A DNA stretch of 64,000 nt. Source: Bin87 sp965207585 (GTDB taxonomy: Bacteria; Chloroflexota; Dehalococcoidia; Lucifugimonadales; UBA3495). The stretch is from assembly GCA_965207585.1 (NCBI GenBank), contig CBDBMT010000003.1, positions 682,001-746,000 on the forward strand, in the 5' to 3' direction. The notes beneath the pieces were generated by a model. That model was not told where the DNA came from. It saw only the letters and a program-made list of their open reading frames with translations, and searched no databases. Made by a program: the position numbers and the translations under genes. Positions 33,922 to 42,252 of the stretch are shown piece by piece; position 1 is the stretch's first letter, and every line of letters starts with the position of its first letter.

Positions 33922-35412
33922 CTAAATCCCCGGCCGCTGTTGGTGCCAATCGGTGGCCTGCTGGTAGGCGTGGGCGATGTTGAGGAGGTTGGGTTCGGAG
34001 AGGTGGGGGCCGATCAGTTGCAACCCCACCGGCAGACCCTCGCTGAAGCCGCAGGGGACGGACATGGCGGGAAGGCCGGCCATGTTGACGGGGAGGGTGT
34101 AGACGTCGACCAGGTACATGCGGACGGGGTCGTCGGCGCGGTCGCCGATGGGGAAGGCGACGACCGGGGAGACGGGGGCGGCCAGGGCGTCGACCTCCTC
34201 GAAGACGCGGGCGAAGTCCTGGCGGATCAGGGTGCGGACCTGCTGGGCCTTGTGATAGTAGGCGTCGTAGTAGCCGGAGGAGAGAGCGAAGGCGCCCAGC
34301 ATGATACGGCGCTTGACCTCGGGGCCGAAGCCGTGCTGGCGCGTGCGCTCCATGGCCTCCCACATATCGCCGTCGCCCCGGCCATCCCCTTGCCAGGAGT
34401 AGCCGTACTTGACGCCATCGTAGCGGGCCAGGTTGGCGGAGCACTCGGACGGGGCGATGATGTAGTAGCAGGCCAGGGCGTACTCGGTAGTGGGCAGGGA
34501 GACCTCGCGGATCTCGGCGCCCAGGGCGGCCAGCCGGTCGATGGCGGCGGTGACGGCGGCGCGGACGCCGGGGTCCATGCCCTCGCCGAAGTACTCGCTG
34601 GGCACGCCCAGGCGCAGGCCGGAGATGTCGCCGGTGAGGGCGGCGGAATAGTCGAGCACGGGATCAGGCAGCGAGGTGGCGTCGCGGGGGTCGTGGCCGG
34701 CGATGGCCTGGAGGATGAGGGCGCAGTCGGCGGCGTCGCGGGCCAGCGGACCGACCTGGTCCAGCGACGATGCGTAAGCCACCAGGCCGTAGCGGCTGAC
34801 GCGGCCGTAGGTGGGTTTCAGGCCGGTGACGCCGCAGAAGGACGCCGGCTGGCGGATGCTGCCGCCGGTGTCGGTGCCCAGGGCGAAGGGGGCGGCGCCG
34901 GCCGCCACCGCCGCCGCAGAGCCGCCGCTGCTGCCGCCGGGGACGCGCCCGGTGTCCCAGGGGTTGCGCGTGGGGAAGAAGGCGGAGTTCTCGGTGGAGG
35001 AGCCCATGCCGAACTCGTCCATGTTGCCTTTGCCCAGGAGCACCGCGCCCTGCTCGCGGAGGCGGGAGACGGCGGTGGCATCGTACACGGGGACGTACTC
35101 GGCCAGCATCCGGGAGGCGCAGGTGGTGGCGATGCCGTTGGTGCAGAGCAGGTCCTTGATCTGCATGGGCACGCCGGTGAGGGACGATGCGTTTCCGGCG
35201 GCGATGCGGCGGTCGGCGTCGGCGGCCTGCCGGCGGGCGAGGTCGGCGGTGACGGTGATGTAGGCAGATATTTGCCCATCCACCGCTGTGATGCGTTGCA
35301 GGCAGGCGTCGGTCAGTTCGGCGCTGCTGATCTCGCGCTGGGCAAGGAGGCGGGATGCCTCGGCGACGGACAGTTGCCAGAGGGGGTTGGCGTTGGAGTC
35401 GCCCATGGTCAT
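33922..35412 (-). CDS. gatA: Glutamyl-tRNA(Gln) amidotransferase subunit A
   Basis: 496 aa. The amidase-signature Ser-Ser-Lys triad is visible: Lys in GVPMQIKDLLCTNG (about residue 86), and two Ser in GGSSGGSAAAVAAG and TDTGGSIRQPASF (about 160 and 184). It hydrolyses glutamine to supply ammonia for converting Glu-tRNA(Gln), or Asp-tRNA(Asn), to the amide form. It is coupled to gatC by an ATGA overlap; gatB is not in this window. Since asnS is present, the main role here is probably Gln-tRNA synthesis. Confidence 0.94.
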   Translation of the reverse strand: MTMGDSNANPLWQLSVAEASRLLAQREISSAELTDACLQRITAVDGQISAYITVTADLARRQAADADRRIAAGNASSLTGVPMQIKDLLCTNGIATTCASRMLAEYVPVYDATAVSRLREQGAVLLGKGNMDEFGMGSSTENSAFFPTRNPWDTGRVPGGSSGGSAAAVAAGAAPFALGTDTGGSIRQPASFCGVTGLKPTYGRVSRYGLVAYASSLDQVGPLARDAADCALILQAIAGHDPRDATSLPDPVLDYSAALTGDISGLRLGVPSEYFGEGMDPGVRAAVTAAIDRLAALGAEIREVSLPTTEYALACYYIIAPSECSANLARYDGVKYGYSWQGDGRGDGDMWEAMERTRQHGFGPEVKRRIMLGAFALSSGYYDAYYHKAQQVRTLIRQDFARVFEEVDALAAPVSPVVAFPIGDRADDPVRMYLVDVYTLPVNMAGLPAMSVPCGFSEGLPVGLQLIGPHLSEPNLLNIAHAYQQATDWHQQRPGI

Positions 35413-35699
35413 TCGTCCAGGACGGCGCGGACCTGGAAGAAGTCGGCGCGACGGCGGGGGGCGTTGAGCAGGGTGTCCTCGGCGTCCAGGCTGTCGGCGG
35501 GCTCGTCGTCGCGGAGGACAGTGTCGAGGCCGGCGACGTGAGCGGTGGGTTCGACGCCGGCGGTGTCCAGGGATTGCAGAACCTCGAACTGGTCGAGGAT
35601 GTCGGAGAGCTGGCGGGCGAAGGCTTCCTTCTCCGCGTCGGTGAGGGCGATGCGCGCCAGGGCGGCGATGTGTTCCACCTGATCTTTATCGATGGGCAT
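35409..35699 (-). CDS. gatC: Glutamyl-tRNA(Gln) amidotransferase subunit C
   Basis: 96 aa, the usual length. HIAALARIALTDAEKEAFARQLSDILDQFEVL is the typical N-terminal helical pair and the C-terminal DEPADSLDAEDTLLNAPRRRADFFQV is the extended GatC tail that wraps around GatA/GatB. ATG at 35699 is chosen; reading further upstream leaves the family. It stabilises GatA-GatB. Stop overlaps the gatA start. Confidence 0.92.
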   Translation of the reverse strand: MPIDKDQVEHIAALARIALTDAEKEAFARQLSDILDQFEVLQSLDTAGVEPTAHVAGLDTVLRDDEPADSLDAEDTLLNAPRRRADFFQVRAVLDE

Positions 35700-35722
35700 G
35701 GTGTATTGATAGCTCCATGTTG

Positions 35723-36019
35723 CTATGTAGATGTGCCGAGGTTGATGCCGATTACAGAGAGGATGATGTAGCCGGCAACGGCAAGGCTGAGCCATTCGAA
35801 GGCGCGGAAGAATACCCGCGCGAAGCTGAAAGGCCGCTCCGTGTTCCAGGTGTCCCGCAGCTCCCCGAAAAAGCCTCCCGACAGGGCAGCAATTGAGAAC
35901 AATAAGATGACGGTTGGCTTCAACGAAAGCCATGTGATGGCGGTAGGTACGATCACCAGCAGAGCGATGCTGATTATAGAGGTGACAATCCATTCACGGT
36001 TGCCGGTGAAACGCCGCAT
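35723..36019 (-). CDS. Small hypothetical membrane protein
   Basis: 98 aa from ATG at 36019 (AGGTGG site 5 bases upstream; GTG at 36028 is an alternative). Three hydrophobic segments (about residues 11-28, 34-47 and 74-94) with a charged ELRDTWNTERPFS loop. No family recognised. The gene follows the 36029-36223 membrane protein with no gap and precedes gatC by 23 bases, so all may be one transcript. Confidence 0.6.
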   Translation of the reverse strand: MRRFTGNREWIVTSIISIALLVIVPTAITWLSLKPTVILLFSIAALSGGFFGELRDTWNTERPFSFARVFFRAFEWLSLAVAGYIILSVIGINLGTST

Positions 36020-36028
36020 ATGTTCCAC

Positions 36029-36223
36029 CTATTTCCGCGAACCGGGAACTCCAAACACCAAGGCAGCGAAGCACCCCAGGCTGCAACCGAAAACCGAAAT
36101 TTCCAGCAGGACCTTTTGGTACCATTCCCAGTCGCTGGGAAACGTGAAGAGCCCCCAGATGCCGAGGAAGAAAAATATGGTTCCCAGAGCAATGGCGGCG
36201 ACTTTGTCAGCTTTGGTTTCCAT
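36029..36223 (-). CDS. Small hypothetical membrane protein
   Basis: 64 aa from ATG at 36223 with GGAGGGG 7 bases upstream. Two hydrophobic segments (about residues 10-27 and 38-58) with Cys residues in the second. No family recognised. A TATAAT box reads towards it at 36264-36259. Confidence 0.6.
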   Translation of the reverse strand: METKADKVAAIALGTIFFFLGIWGLFTFPSDWEWYQKVLLEISVFGCSLGCFAALVFGVPGSRK

Positions 36224-36258
36224 TTTGTCCCCTCCCTGACAGCGCATCCGTTGACGCC

Positions 36259-36264
36259 ATTATA
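36259..36264 (-). promoter_or_regulatory. Probable -10 box for the small membrane proteins and gatCA
   Basis: TATAAT followed by GG on the minus strand, 36 bases upstream of the 36223 start codon. Confidence 0.42.
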
Positions 36265-36281
36265 GCGGGCGGGTTCTCCGG

Positions 36282-37130
36282 CTAGCTCATTTCGGAGCCG
36301 CCGGAGACGCTGATGCTGAGGCCGGTCATGTAGTCGGATTCGGCGGAGGAGAGGAAGGCGGCCATGCGGGCGATGTCGTCGCCCTGGGCGATGCGGCCCA
36401 GCGGCACGCGCAGCTCACGCTCGCGCACCATCAGGGCGCGGTGTTCCTCGCCGGAGGTGCCTTCCGGCGCGAGGGCGGCGGCGATGAAATCGACGCGCTC
36501 GGTGTCGACCAGACCGGGGCAGATGGCGTTGACGTTGACGTGGTAGGGGGCCATCTCGTGGGCCAGGGACTGGGTGAAGCCGATGACGGCGAACTTGCTG
36601 GCGCAGTAGGCCCCGTAGCGGGCAATGCCCCGCTTGCCGGCGCCGGAGGAGATGTTGATGATTTTGCCCGGGCCGCCGCGGTCGATCATGTGGCGGCACA
36701 CGGCGCGGCTGACCAGGTAGGTGCCGCGGACGTTGACGCGCATGACCTCGTCGAAGGCGTCCTCCTCCAGTTCCACGATGAGGACGCGGTCGCGACCGGG
36801 ACGGGAGCCGGCGTTGTTGACCAGGATGTCGATCTTGCCGAACTCTCCCAGGGTATCGGACACCATGGCGTCGACCTGGGCGCTGTCGGCGACGTCGTAG
36901 TAGAGGCCGGCGCTGCGGCGGCCCATGGCCTGGATCTCCTCCACAACGCTGGGGAGGCCCTGCCAGCCGTCGAGCCGATCCTCGGTGCGGATGGCGTCCA
37001 GGGATGCTTCGACGTCGGTTACCACGACGTCGGCTCCTTCGGAGGCGAGGCGGGTGGCGATGGCGCGGCCGATGCCGTGGCGGCCGCCGGCGCCGGTGAC
37101 GAGGGCGGTTTTGCCGTTGAGGTCGTACAT
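36282..37130 (-). CDS. Short-chain dehydrogenase/reductase
   Basis: 282 aa. Classical SDR motifs: TGAGGRHGIGRA (Rossmann dinucleotide site, residues 11-22), DILVNNAG (about 100-107), catalytic Ser in INISSGAGKRG (about 150-160) and Y-C-A-S-K (about 165-169). The Asp in VVVTDVEAS after beta-strand 2 favours NAD+ over NADP+. C-terminal SVSGGSEMS is typical. Substrate unknown. ATG at 37130 directly precedes the conserved NGKTALVTG; upstream codons read into repeats. Confidence 0.9.
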   Translation of the reverse strand: MYDLNGKTALVTGAGGRHGIGRAIATRLASEGADVVVTDVEASLDAIRTEDRLDGWQGLPSVVEEIQAMGRRSAGLYYDVADSAQVDAMVSDTLGEFGKIDILVNNAGSRPGRDRVLIVELEEDAFDEVMRVNVRGTYLVSRAVCRHMIDRGGPGKIINISSGAGKRGIARYGAYCASKFAVIGFTQSLAHEMAPYHVNVNAICPGLVDTERVDFIAAALAPEGTSGEEHRALMVRERELRVPLGRIAQGDDIARMAAFLSSAESDYMTGLSISVSGGSEMS

Positions 37131-37281
37131 GGTGTTTCTCCTGTTACCTGGATACTCAGGTTGGGTTGGATGCTCAGGATGGATTTCGCAAAATGGCGCG
37201 TAACATCTTAACAGGTTCCGGTTCCGGTCGCAGGCACCATGACACCTCACGCGCACCCGCTTTGGGTGGAACAGGAAATTT

Positions 37282-37382
37282 GCATCGATGCACAGGATAG
37301 ACAGGATTGGCCGGAAAGCCCCGTCGCGATCCACGTTTACAGTTGCGATGGGTTGCTGGGTTCCTGCTTTCGCAGGAACTAC
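37282..37382. repeat. Two dispersed repeats
   Basis: 37282-37310 is an ATCGATGCACAGGATAGACAGG unit as at 27758; 37358-37378 is a GGTTCCTGCTTTCGCAGGAAC hairpin with a perfect 9-bp stem. They occupy much of the gap between the SDR and the next membrane protein. Confidence 0.72.
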
Positions 37383-37401
37383 TCTCTCCCGGCAGGAAAA
37401 C

Positions 37402-37983
37402 CTAATTGCTTCGTGCGCTTACCACGCGCCATCTGCGGCGGACGAACCGGAAGGCGACGACGGTCAGCGCCACGTCGAGCGTCGCTCTGATGATCATGGG
37501 CACCAGTCCGAAAACAACGACTGAGATGGAGATTGACAGGAAGCTGTCGCCCGGGATAGCAGGCGGAAGAGCAAATGATACGATGGAACCGACGACAATG
37601 TTGGCAAGGCTGAGAATCACTCCGAATGAAACCCCGACGATGATGCACCGGCGCACGACCGGTACCGACCGCACCTCCAAGAGACCCACTGCCAGTCCGA
37701 CAAAGAATGCTGCTACGACGCTCAGGAGAATACGCGTGAAGTATGGGTCGAGACCGCCGAGCGGAGCTGGCAACGGGGAGTTCAGAAAGAAAGTCACCGC
37801 GCCGACATCGCTGAATAGAGCGCCGATGGTTATGATTCCGAACGCCGCTCCGACGAGCGCGCCAACCAGCCCGCGCTTCCAGTGGCTCGTTCGACTGCCG
37901 GCCGCCGCGCCGGCAACGATGGCCACCAGGACGCAGAGGAAAACCCAAACCAGCGCGCTGGGCAGAAAAGCTACGAGAGGCAT
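37402..37983 (-). CDS. Hypothetical membrane protein, copy A of a duplicated pair
   Basis: 193 aa with about five or six hydrophobic helices and Arg-rich turns (RRCIIVGVSFGVILSLAN, FRFVRRRWR at the C-terminus). It is a paralogue of 38878-39450, sharing the N-terminal VWVFLCVLVAIV, the central RRC-IVG-FG-L-LAN motif and the C-terminal R-RRRW. The region just upstream of each start also matches (GGATTGGGCTGGGACATATT vs GGATTGAGCTGAAGCATATT). Function unknown; not a transporter family I recognise. Confidence 0.7.
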   Translation of the reverse strand: MPLVAFLPSALVWVFLCVLVAIVAGAAAGSRTSHWKRGLVGALVGAAFGIITIGALFSDVGAVTFFLNSPLPAPLGGLDPYFTRILLSVVAAFFVGLAVGLLEVRSVPVVRRCIIVGVSFGVILSLANIVVGSIVSFALPPAIPGDSFLSISISVVVFGLVPMIIRATLDVALTVVAFRFVRRRWRVVSARSN

Positions 37984-38076
37984 AGCCCGACCGTTGGATT
38001 GGGCTGGGACATATTGAGGCTACTGCGCGAAGACGGCGACATGGAGAGCAGTCTTCAAATCAGAGTTTATATTGAA

Positions 38077-38325
38077 TCAATATAAACCAAATCGAATCAA
38101 TATAAGCCAAATAAATATCAGCGCAATGGGGCCGGCAATGGGGCCGACAACGACGCCTATAATGCCACCGGTAAGAGTGCCGCGCGGTTTTCTTCCAGAA
38201 GCAGAGCAGACCGCCCCGATGAGGGCCCCGAGGCCGGTGCCGACGCCAGCCAAGAGAAGCAGCCCAATGATGAGAGCTTCAATGAGATCCGAGGGGGCAC
38301 CAAAGCAGTCGCCGCCCATGCACAT
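38077..38325 (-). CDS. Small Gly-rich membrane protein
   Basis: 82 aa. Two Gly-rich membrane segments (about residues 15-40 and 50-78) separated by CSASGRKPRG, preceded by MCMGGDCFGAP with two Cys. The Gly-zipper-like pattern (GTGLGALIGA, GGIIGVVVGPIAGP) is common in pore-forming or channel-like peptides. It lies between the two paralogous membrane proteins and could work with them. No family recognised. Low AT-rich palindromic sequence follows its stop (ATTGAATCAATATAAACC...). Confidence 0.55.
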   Translation of the reverse strand: MCMGGDCFGAPSDLIEALIIGLLLLAGVGTGLGALIGAVCSASGRKPRGTLTGGIIGVVVGPIAGPIALIFIWLILIRFGLY

Positions 38326-38454
38326 AGTTTCTTTTCCTTGCCGGATTGGGCCTATTCGCGGCCCGGACAGCTCACTGCGCGATTATGGGGGATGACCGTC
38401 AGGCGGGACGAAGATCGCCCATGGGAATTGAGTACCAGAAGATGCCTTCGGCCG

Positions 38455-38584
38455 CTACGGAGTCCTGAATCGGGAGCGGGCCGCCTCAAACCACTCGGGA
38501 TGCTCGTCCAGAACCCGGATGAAGTCTTCGATGTTGTTGATGGTGATCCTTGGAGCACGTCGCCATGAGGTATACGGGGGTTAT
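38455..38584 (-). pseudogene. Remnant of a DUF3782/PD-(D/E)XK-type gene
   Basis: A 43-codon minus-strand frame ends in TAG at 38455. Its last 31 residues (ITINNIEDFIRVLDEHPEW, then FEAARSRFRTP) closely resemble the N-terminal helical region typical of the DUF3782-like proteins, a relative of the gene at 48606-49340. There is no start codon and the rest of the gene is missing. I read it as a decayed fragment. Confidence 0.45.
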
Positions 38585-38654
38585 TGTAGCATCGGGAGCG
38601 CCGGCTCCGGTGACGCGGGCGGTCCTAGCTCACGGGCGCCCGCTTTCGCACATT

Positions 38655-38868
38655 GTCAGAAGCAGGATTTTCGAGATTTGGGGATTATCAGGATTGGGGC
38701 GCAAACCGGGTGCGCGTGAGCGGTGTTGGCGCTCTGGCGGGTGGCAACGGCCGGAGTCGAATTTACCGGGATAAACAGGATGAACGGGATGGACAGGATA
38801 CCGTGCAGTGGCATCTGCGGATCGTTTGCATTTGGCCGTATGGACTCTGGCTTTCGCCGGAGTGACGG
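38655..38868. repeat. Cluster of degenerate dispersed repeats
   Basis: 38655-38697: left half of a GTCAGAATCAGG-type element (GTCAGAAGCAGGATTTTCG). 38765-38800: short tandem GGGATAAACAGGAT / GAACGGGATGGACAGGAT units. 38840-38868: GGACTCTGGCTTTCGCCGG hairpin unit. No gene seen here. Confidence 0.6.
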
Positions 38869-38877
38869 CGGTGTGGT

Positions 38878-39450
38878 TTATGGCACGATTGCCCTGGCGC
38901 CCCACCTGCGGCGGATTATCCTAAAGGCAACCAACGCCAGCGCGAGGTCAACCATGACCCCGATGGCCATGGTCGTCGCTCCGAAAACCACGGGCCGCGG
39001 GCTATCCAGACCCACGGCCTCCATTGCGGGAAACACGACGTTCCACAAGAACGGCGCCACCGCCGCGTTGGCAATTCCCAAGACCAGCCCAAATGCGGCT
39101 CCAACCACGACACACCGGCGTACGCCGACGGCGTTTCGAGTCGCCACCGCGCCTGCCGCTGTCCCGGCGATTGCGCCGGCCAGGATGGCAAAGAGAACGC
39201 TGACGAGGACGGGAGCGACGCGCCCAAGCTGCACCAACGCAAGTAACGCAACCAGGCGGACGGACACGCCGAGATAGGCAACCAAGTAAACGCTGACCAC
39301 CCCGAATATTATGCCAACCACAAGACCGACTGTCGCGGCTTTCCGGTAACGTCCCGGCGCATCGACCGCCGCCGCGGAGACGACCGCTACCAGCACACAG
39401 AAGAAAACCCAAATCGACGCGGCGGCGGCGAATACGGCCAGCGACATCAT
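38878..39450 (-). CDS. Hypothetical membrane protein, copy B of a duplicated pair
   Basis: 190 aa with about five or six hydrophobic segments. Paralogue of 37402-37983 (IWVFFCVLVAVV start, RRCVVVGAAFGLVLGIANAAV centre, FRIIRRRWG end). The duplicated unit includes upstream sequence, so the copies arose by tandem duplication with the Gly-rich small protein gene now between them. Function unknown. Confidence 0.7.
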   Translation of the reverse strand: MMSLAVFAAAASIWVFFCVLVAVVSAAAVDAPGRYRKAATVGLVVGIIFGVVSVYLVAYLGVSVRLVALLALVQLGRVAPVLVSVLFAILAGAIAGTAAGAVATRNAVGVRRCVVVGAAFGLVLGIANAAVAPFLWNVVFPAMEAVGLDSPRPVVFGATTMAIGVMVDLALALVAFRIIRRRWGARAIVP

Positions 39451-39528
39451 CCGCCTGCTGGATTGAGCTGAAGCATATTCAGGCTACCGGACGGGCATGA
39501 GGCCATCCCGATCCCGCCGCGATGCACC

Positions 39529-40461
39529 CTACTGGCGGCCGGGCCAGTTGATGGGGTGGTCGTGGTGGTGGAGGGCGTAGGCGCCGCCCGCAGAGTGCAC
39601 GACCAGCTGGTGGCCGAAGGCTTCGGCCAGGACCGACTCCAGGAGGACCTCCTCGGGTGGGCCGTAGGCGATCAACCGCACGTTGACCAGGGCGACGTCG
39701 CTGGCGCGGGCGGACACGCAGGTGAGGTCGTGGGTGCTCATGATTACGGTGACATCCTGCTCGCGCAGCCGGTCGATGATGTCCAGGAAGCGATGCTGGG
39801 CCGTGGGATCGAGGCCGTTCATGGGCTCGTCGAGCAGTAGCACGGACGGACTGGCGGCGATGGCCCGGGCCAGCAGCGCTCTCCGGCGTTGGCCTCCCGA
39901 CAGTTCGCCGATGCTGCGGCGGCGCAGGTCGATCAGGCCCACGGTGGCGAGGGCCTCGGCAGCGGCCTCGCGATTGGCGCGGCTGTGCCCGCGGAACAGG
40001 CCGCGCTGAGGAGTGAGGCCCATCATCGCCACGTCCCAGACGGTCACGGGAAAGTTCCAGTCGACCTGCTCCAGTTGGGGGACGAAACCGATGTCTTTGC
40101 GCATCTGGGAACTGGGCTGACCCTGGACCAGGACGCGGCCGGTATCGAGATCTACCAGCCCGACCACGGCCTTGAGCAGGGAGGACTTGCCGCCGCCGTT
40201 GGGCCCGACCACACCGGAGAGGCTGCCGCATTCCACGGAGAAGGACACGTTTTCCAGTGCGAGGATGGGCCCGTAGCTGACGCTGACATCATCGAAGCAG
40301 ACGACCTGGGGAGTGGCGCCATCGTGGGTGTGGGTCTGGCCGTCCCGGGAGTGGGTGTGGCTGTGCTCGGCGTGGTTGTGGGTGTCGCCCGCCGGAGCGT
40401 GGAGATGGTCGTGCTCGGCGGGGGCATGACCCGCGTGATCGTGTGCGGATGTTTGTCGCAT
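39529..40461 (-). CDS. Metal-type ABC transporter ATP-binding protein with His-rich tail
   Basis: 310 aa. The first 50 residues are His-rich (HDHAGHAP, HNHAEHSHTHSRDGQTHTHDG), a probable Zn2+-binding leader. The ATPase follows: Walker A VGPNGGGKSSLL, signature LSGGQRRRALLARAI, Walker B VLLLDEPMNGLD, H-loop STHDL. It matches the Mn/Zn (ZnuC/MntB/SitB) class. A second short His motif (YALHHHDHP) is at the C-terminus. No permease or binding protein is adjacent. ATG at 40461 is chosen, four bases after the VOC gene stop; an in-frame TTG at 40518 would overlap that gene. Confidence 0.88.
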   Translation of the reverse strand: MRQTSAHDHAGHAPAEHDHLHAPAGDTHNHAEHSHTHSRDGQTHTHDGATPQVVCFDDVSVSYGPILALENVSFSVECGSLSGVVGPNGGGKSSLLKAVVGLVDLDTGRVLVQGQPSSQMRKDIGFVPQLEQVDWNFPVTVWDVAMMGLTPQRGLFRGHSRANREAAAEALATVGLIDLRRRSIGELSGGQRRRALLARAIAASPSVLLLDEPMNGLDPTAQHRFLDIIDRLREQDVTVIMSTHDLTCVSARASDVALVNVRLIAYGPPEEVLLESVLAEAFGHQLVVHSAGGAYALHHHDHPINWPGRQ

Positions 40462-40465
40462 GGGG

Positions 40466-41395
40466 TTAGGCGCGGAACCAATCGTCGCCGGCGGGAGGCC
40501 AGGGGTTTTCGGCGTCAAGGACCTGGGAGAGCTGGGTAAACGCGCCCTTGAAGGTGGCGGGGTGCAGCCAGATGCTGTTGAATCCGAGGTTGACGTAGTT
40601 GTCGGTGCGGCGGGAGGTGGTGAACCGGATGTCCTGGGTCTGGAGGTAGGCGTCGGTGGCCAGGGAGTCGGCGATCTCGTAGATGGTGAGGTAGAGGCCC
40701 TCGCCGTAGCGGGCCAGGAAGCGACCGGAGGGGGAGTCGGCGCTGGTGGGCTGGGCCAGCTCGATGAAGGTGTCGCCGCCGGTTAGGGGCAGGACGGCGA
40801 TTTCCAGGTCGGTGAAGCTGATCTCGAACCGGCGGGTGGGTATGAGGCCGAACATGCGGCTCCAGTGCGCGATGGCGGCGTCGAGATCGTTGACGATGAC
40901 GGCCATCTGGCGCAGCTGCACGGTGGCGGGCTGGTGGGCAGAGGATTGCCAGTCGGGTCCGGCGGCGGGCCAGGGGTTGGCTGGGTCGGTGACCTCGATG
41001 ATCTCCAGGAAGGCGCCGTTGCAGGACGCGGGATGGATGAAGGCAGAACGGCTTTGATTGCCATGGGGTCCGGCGTGTTCCGTCTCGCCGGTGATGCGGA
41101 CGCCCAGGTCGCGCAGGTGGGGGATGAGCCGGTCGTACTGGTCCGTCTCGAAGATCATCAGGTAGGGGGCTTCGCCGCGGCGCTGGAGGAAGCGGGCGCC
41201 GGCGGAGGAATCGCCGGTGGGAGCGAGCAGTTCGACGAAGGTGCCGTTGCCGGCGGGGAGCACGGCGTTTTCCAGGCCGAACTGCGGCAGCGCGCCGGTG
41301 CGGCAGGGCTCCATGCCCAGGATGCGGCCGTAGAGGTCGATTCCCTCGGGCAGGTTGTTGACCATCATGGCGATCTGGCGGAGCTTGGTGAGCAT
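40466..41395 (-). CDS. Two-domain VOC (glyoxalase/bleomycin-resistance) family protein
   Basis: 309 aa formed of two VOC modules (about residues 1-140 and 160-300), each starting with LRQ-A-MVN/VN-L and ending with HP-NGAFLEI or HPATFKGAFTQL plus NPWP-AG-DW. The repeated ending shows internal duplication. Such proteins act as metal-dependent lyases, epimerases or dioxygenases; candidate ligands (H, E) are present in ENAVLPAGNGTFVELL and LEIIEV. It is part of a tight minus-strand cluster with MaoC and PHP genes. Substrate unknown. Confidence 0.8.
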   Translation of the reverse strand: MLTKLRQIAMMVNNLPEGIDLYGRILGMEPCRTGALPQFGLENAVLPAGNGTFVELLAPTGDSSAGARFLQRRGEAPYLMIFETDQYDRLIPHLRDLGVRITGETEHAGPHGNQSRSAFIHPASCNGAFLEIIEVTDPANPWPAAGPDWQSSAHQPATVQLRQMAVIVNDLDAAIAHWSRMFGLIPTRRFEISFTDLEIAVLPLTGGDTFIELAQPTSADSPSGRFLARYGEGLYLTIYEIADSLATDAYLQTQDIRFTTSRRTDNYVNLGFNSIWLHPATFKGAFTQLSQVLDAENPWPPAGDDWFRA

Positions 41396-41410
41396 GGCGG
41401 TGGGTGTCCG

Positions 41411-41584
41411 TTAGCGGGGGTTGCGGCGGCGGCGGCGGTGAGAGCGGCGGGGAGCGTTGGCCTGTTCCAGTTGGGTTTTCAGGATTTGCAGCTCAGCTTC
41501 GGCTTCCTGGCGGGCCTTTTCATGTTCCCGTGTTTCCTTTTCAATTTTCTGGATCCGGCGGGCGTAGAAGTAGGCGGTGAACAA
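41411..41584 (-). CDS. Small coiled-coil protein, truncated duplicate of its neighbour
   Basis: 57 aa if started at TTG 41584, with GGAGGG 9 bases upstream. The N-terminus LFTAYFYARR matches LTSYFFARK of the neighbouring 41587-42240 protein, and the ending LKTQLEQANAPRRSHRRRRRN matches LEAQLEQATAAPRRRNRRRLRN. It is a miniature duplicate that lacks the membrane region and most heptads. The frame is clearly protein-like; whether it is expressed is uncertain. Confidence 0.45.
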   Translation of the reverse strand: MFTAYFYARRIQKIEKETREHEKARQEAEAELQILKTQLEQANAPRRSHRRRRRNPR

Positions 41585-41586
41585 GA

Positions 41587-42240
41587 TTACCGTTCCCTCC
41601 GGGAAGGGCCATTGCGGAGCCGGCGGCGGTTGCGGCGGCGGGGTGCGGCGGTTGCCTGTTCCAACTGAGCCTCAAGGGTTTGTACCCTCGCTTCGGCCTC
41701 TTGTCGGAGCCGGGCCTCCTCCTGGCGTCGCTGCTCGGCTTCTTGATGTTCGCGTTCAGCGTCCTGGCGGAGCCGGGCTTCTTCCTGGCGTTCATGCTCG
41801 GCCTCTAGCCGTTCGCGTTCAGCCTCGTGGCGTTCGCGTTCGGCCTCGTGGCGTTCGCGTTCGGCCTCGTGGCGTTGCTGCTCGGCCTCCCTGCGGAGCC
41901 GGGCCTCTTCCTGGCGGAGCCTATCCGATTCCTGAGACTTGCGGGCGAAGAAGTAGCTGGTGAGCACGGTTACTGCACCTCCGGAGACGGTGAAGGTGGG
42001 GCTGACGATGCGGAAGATATCGATCCAGCGCCAATCAGCGCCGCCCGGTCTTATGCTGGCATCAAGGGCGGGAATTGTAAAGTAGATGGCGACGGTGAGC
42101 AGGGTGGCGACGGCCTGGAACAGGACGAAGTCGGTCAACGCCATCAGGATGGCGCCGAAGTGTTCCAAAAGCAACGATAGCCGGCCGCCAACGGCCGAGG
42201 ATGAACCGGCGCTCGCCGCCGCTCCCGGGGATTGATCCAT
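41587..42240 (-). CDS. Membrane-anchored coiled-coil protein
   Basis: 217 aa. One or two membrane segments (about residues 30-57 and 75-97), then about 100 residues of near-perfect coiled coil made of short Glu/Arg repeats (ERERHEAERERHEAERE, EEARLRQ-AE) and a basic tail ending RRRNRRRLRNGPSRRER. No enzymatic domain. It may be a scaffold or a nucleic-acid-proximal membrane protein; the repeats are prone to expansion and contraction. It lies 12 bases after the MaoC gene, and a shortened copy follows it. Confidence 0.7.
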   Translation of the reverse strand: MDQSPGAAASAGSSSAVGGRLSLLLEHFGAILMALTDFVLFQAVATLLTVAIYFTIPALDASIRPGGADWRWIDIFRIVSPTFTVSGGAVTVLTSYFFARKSQESDRLRQEEARLRREAEQQRHEAERERHEAERERHEAERERLEAEHERQEEARLRQDAEREHQEAEQRRQEEARLRQEAEARVQTLEAQLEQATAAPRRRNRRRLRNGPSRRER

Positions 42241-42252
42241 CCCAGCGCCGGA

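Noticed and set aside
33774..33983. Short plus-strand frame beside the insertion sequence
   Set aside because: No ribosome site or family match and it overlaps the 3' end of gatA on the other strand.
36282..37334. Longer N-terminus for the SDR gene
   Set aside because: The extra 68 codons read through repeat sequence and precede the conserved NGKTALVTG start; ATG 37130 fits the family.
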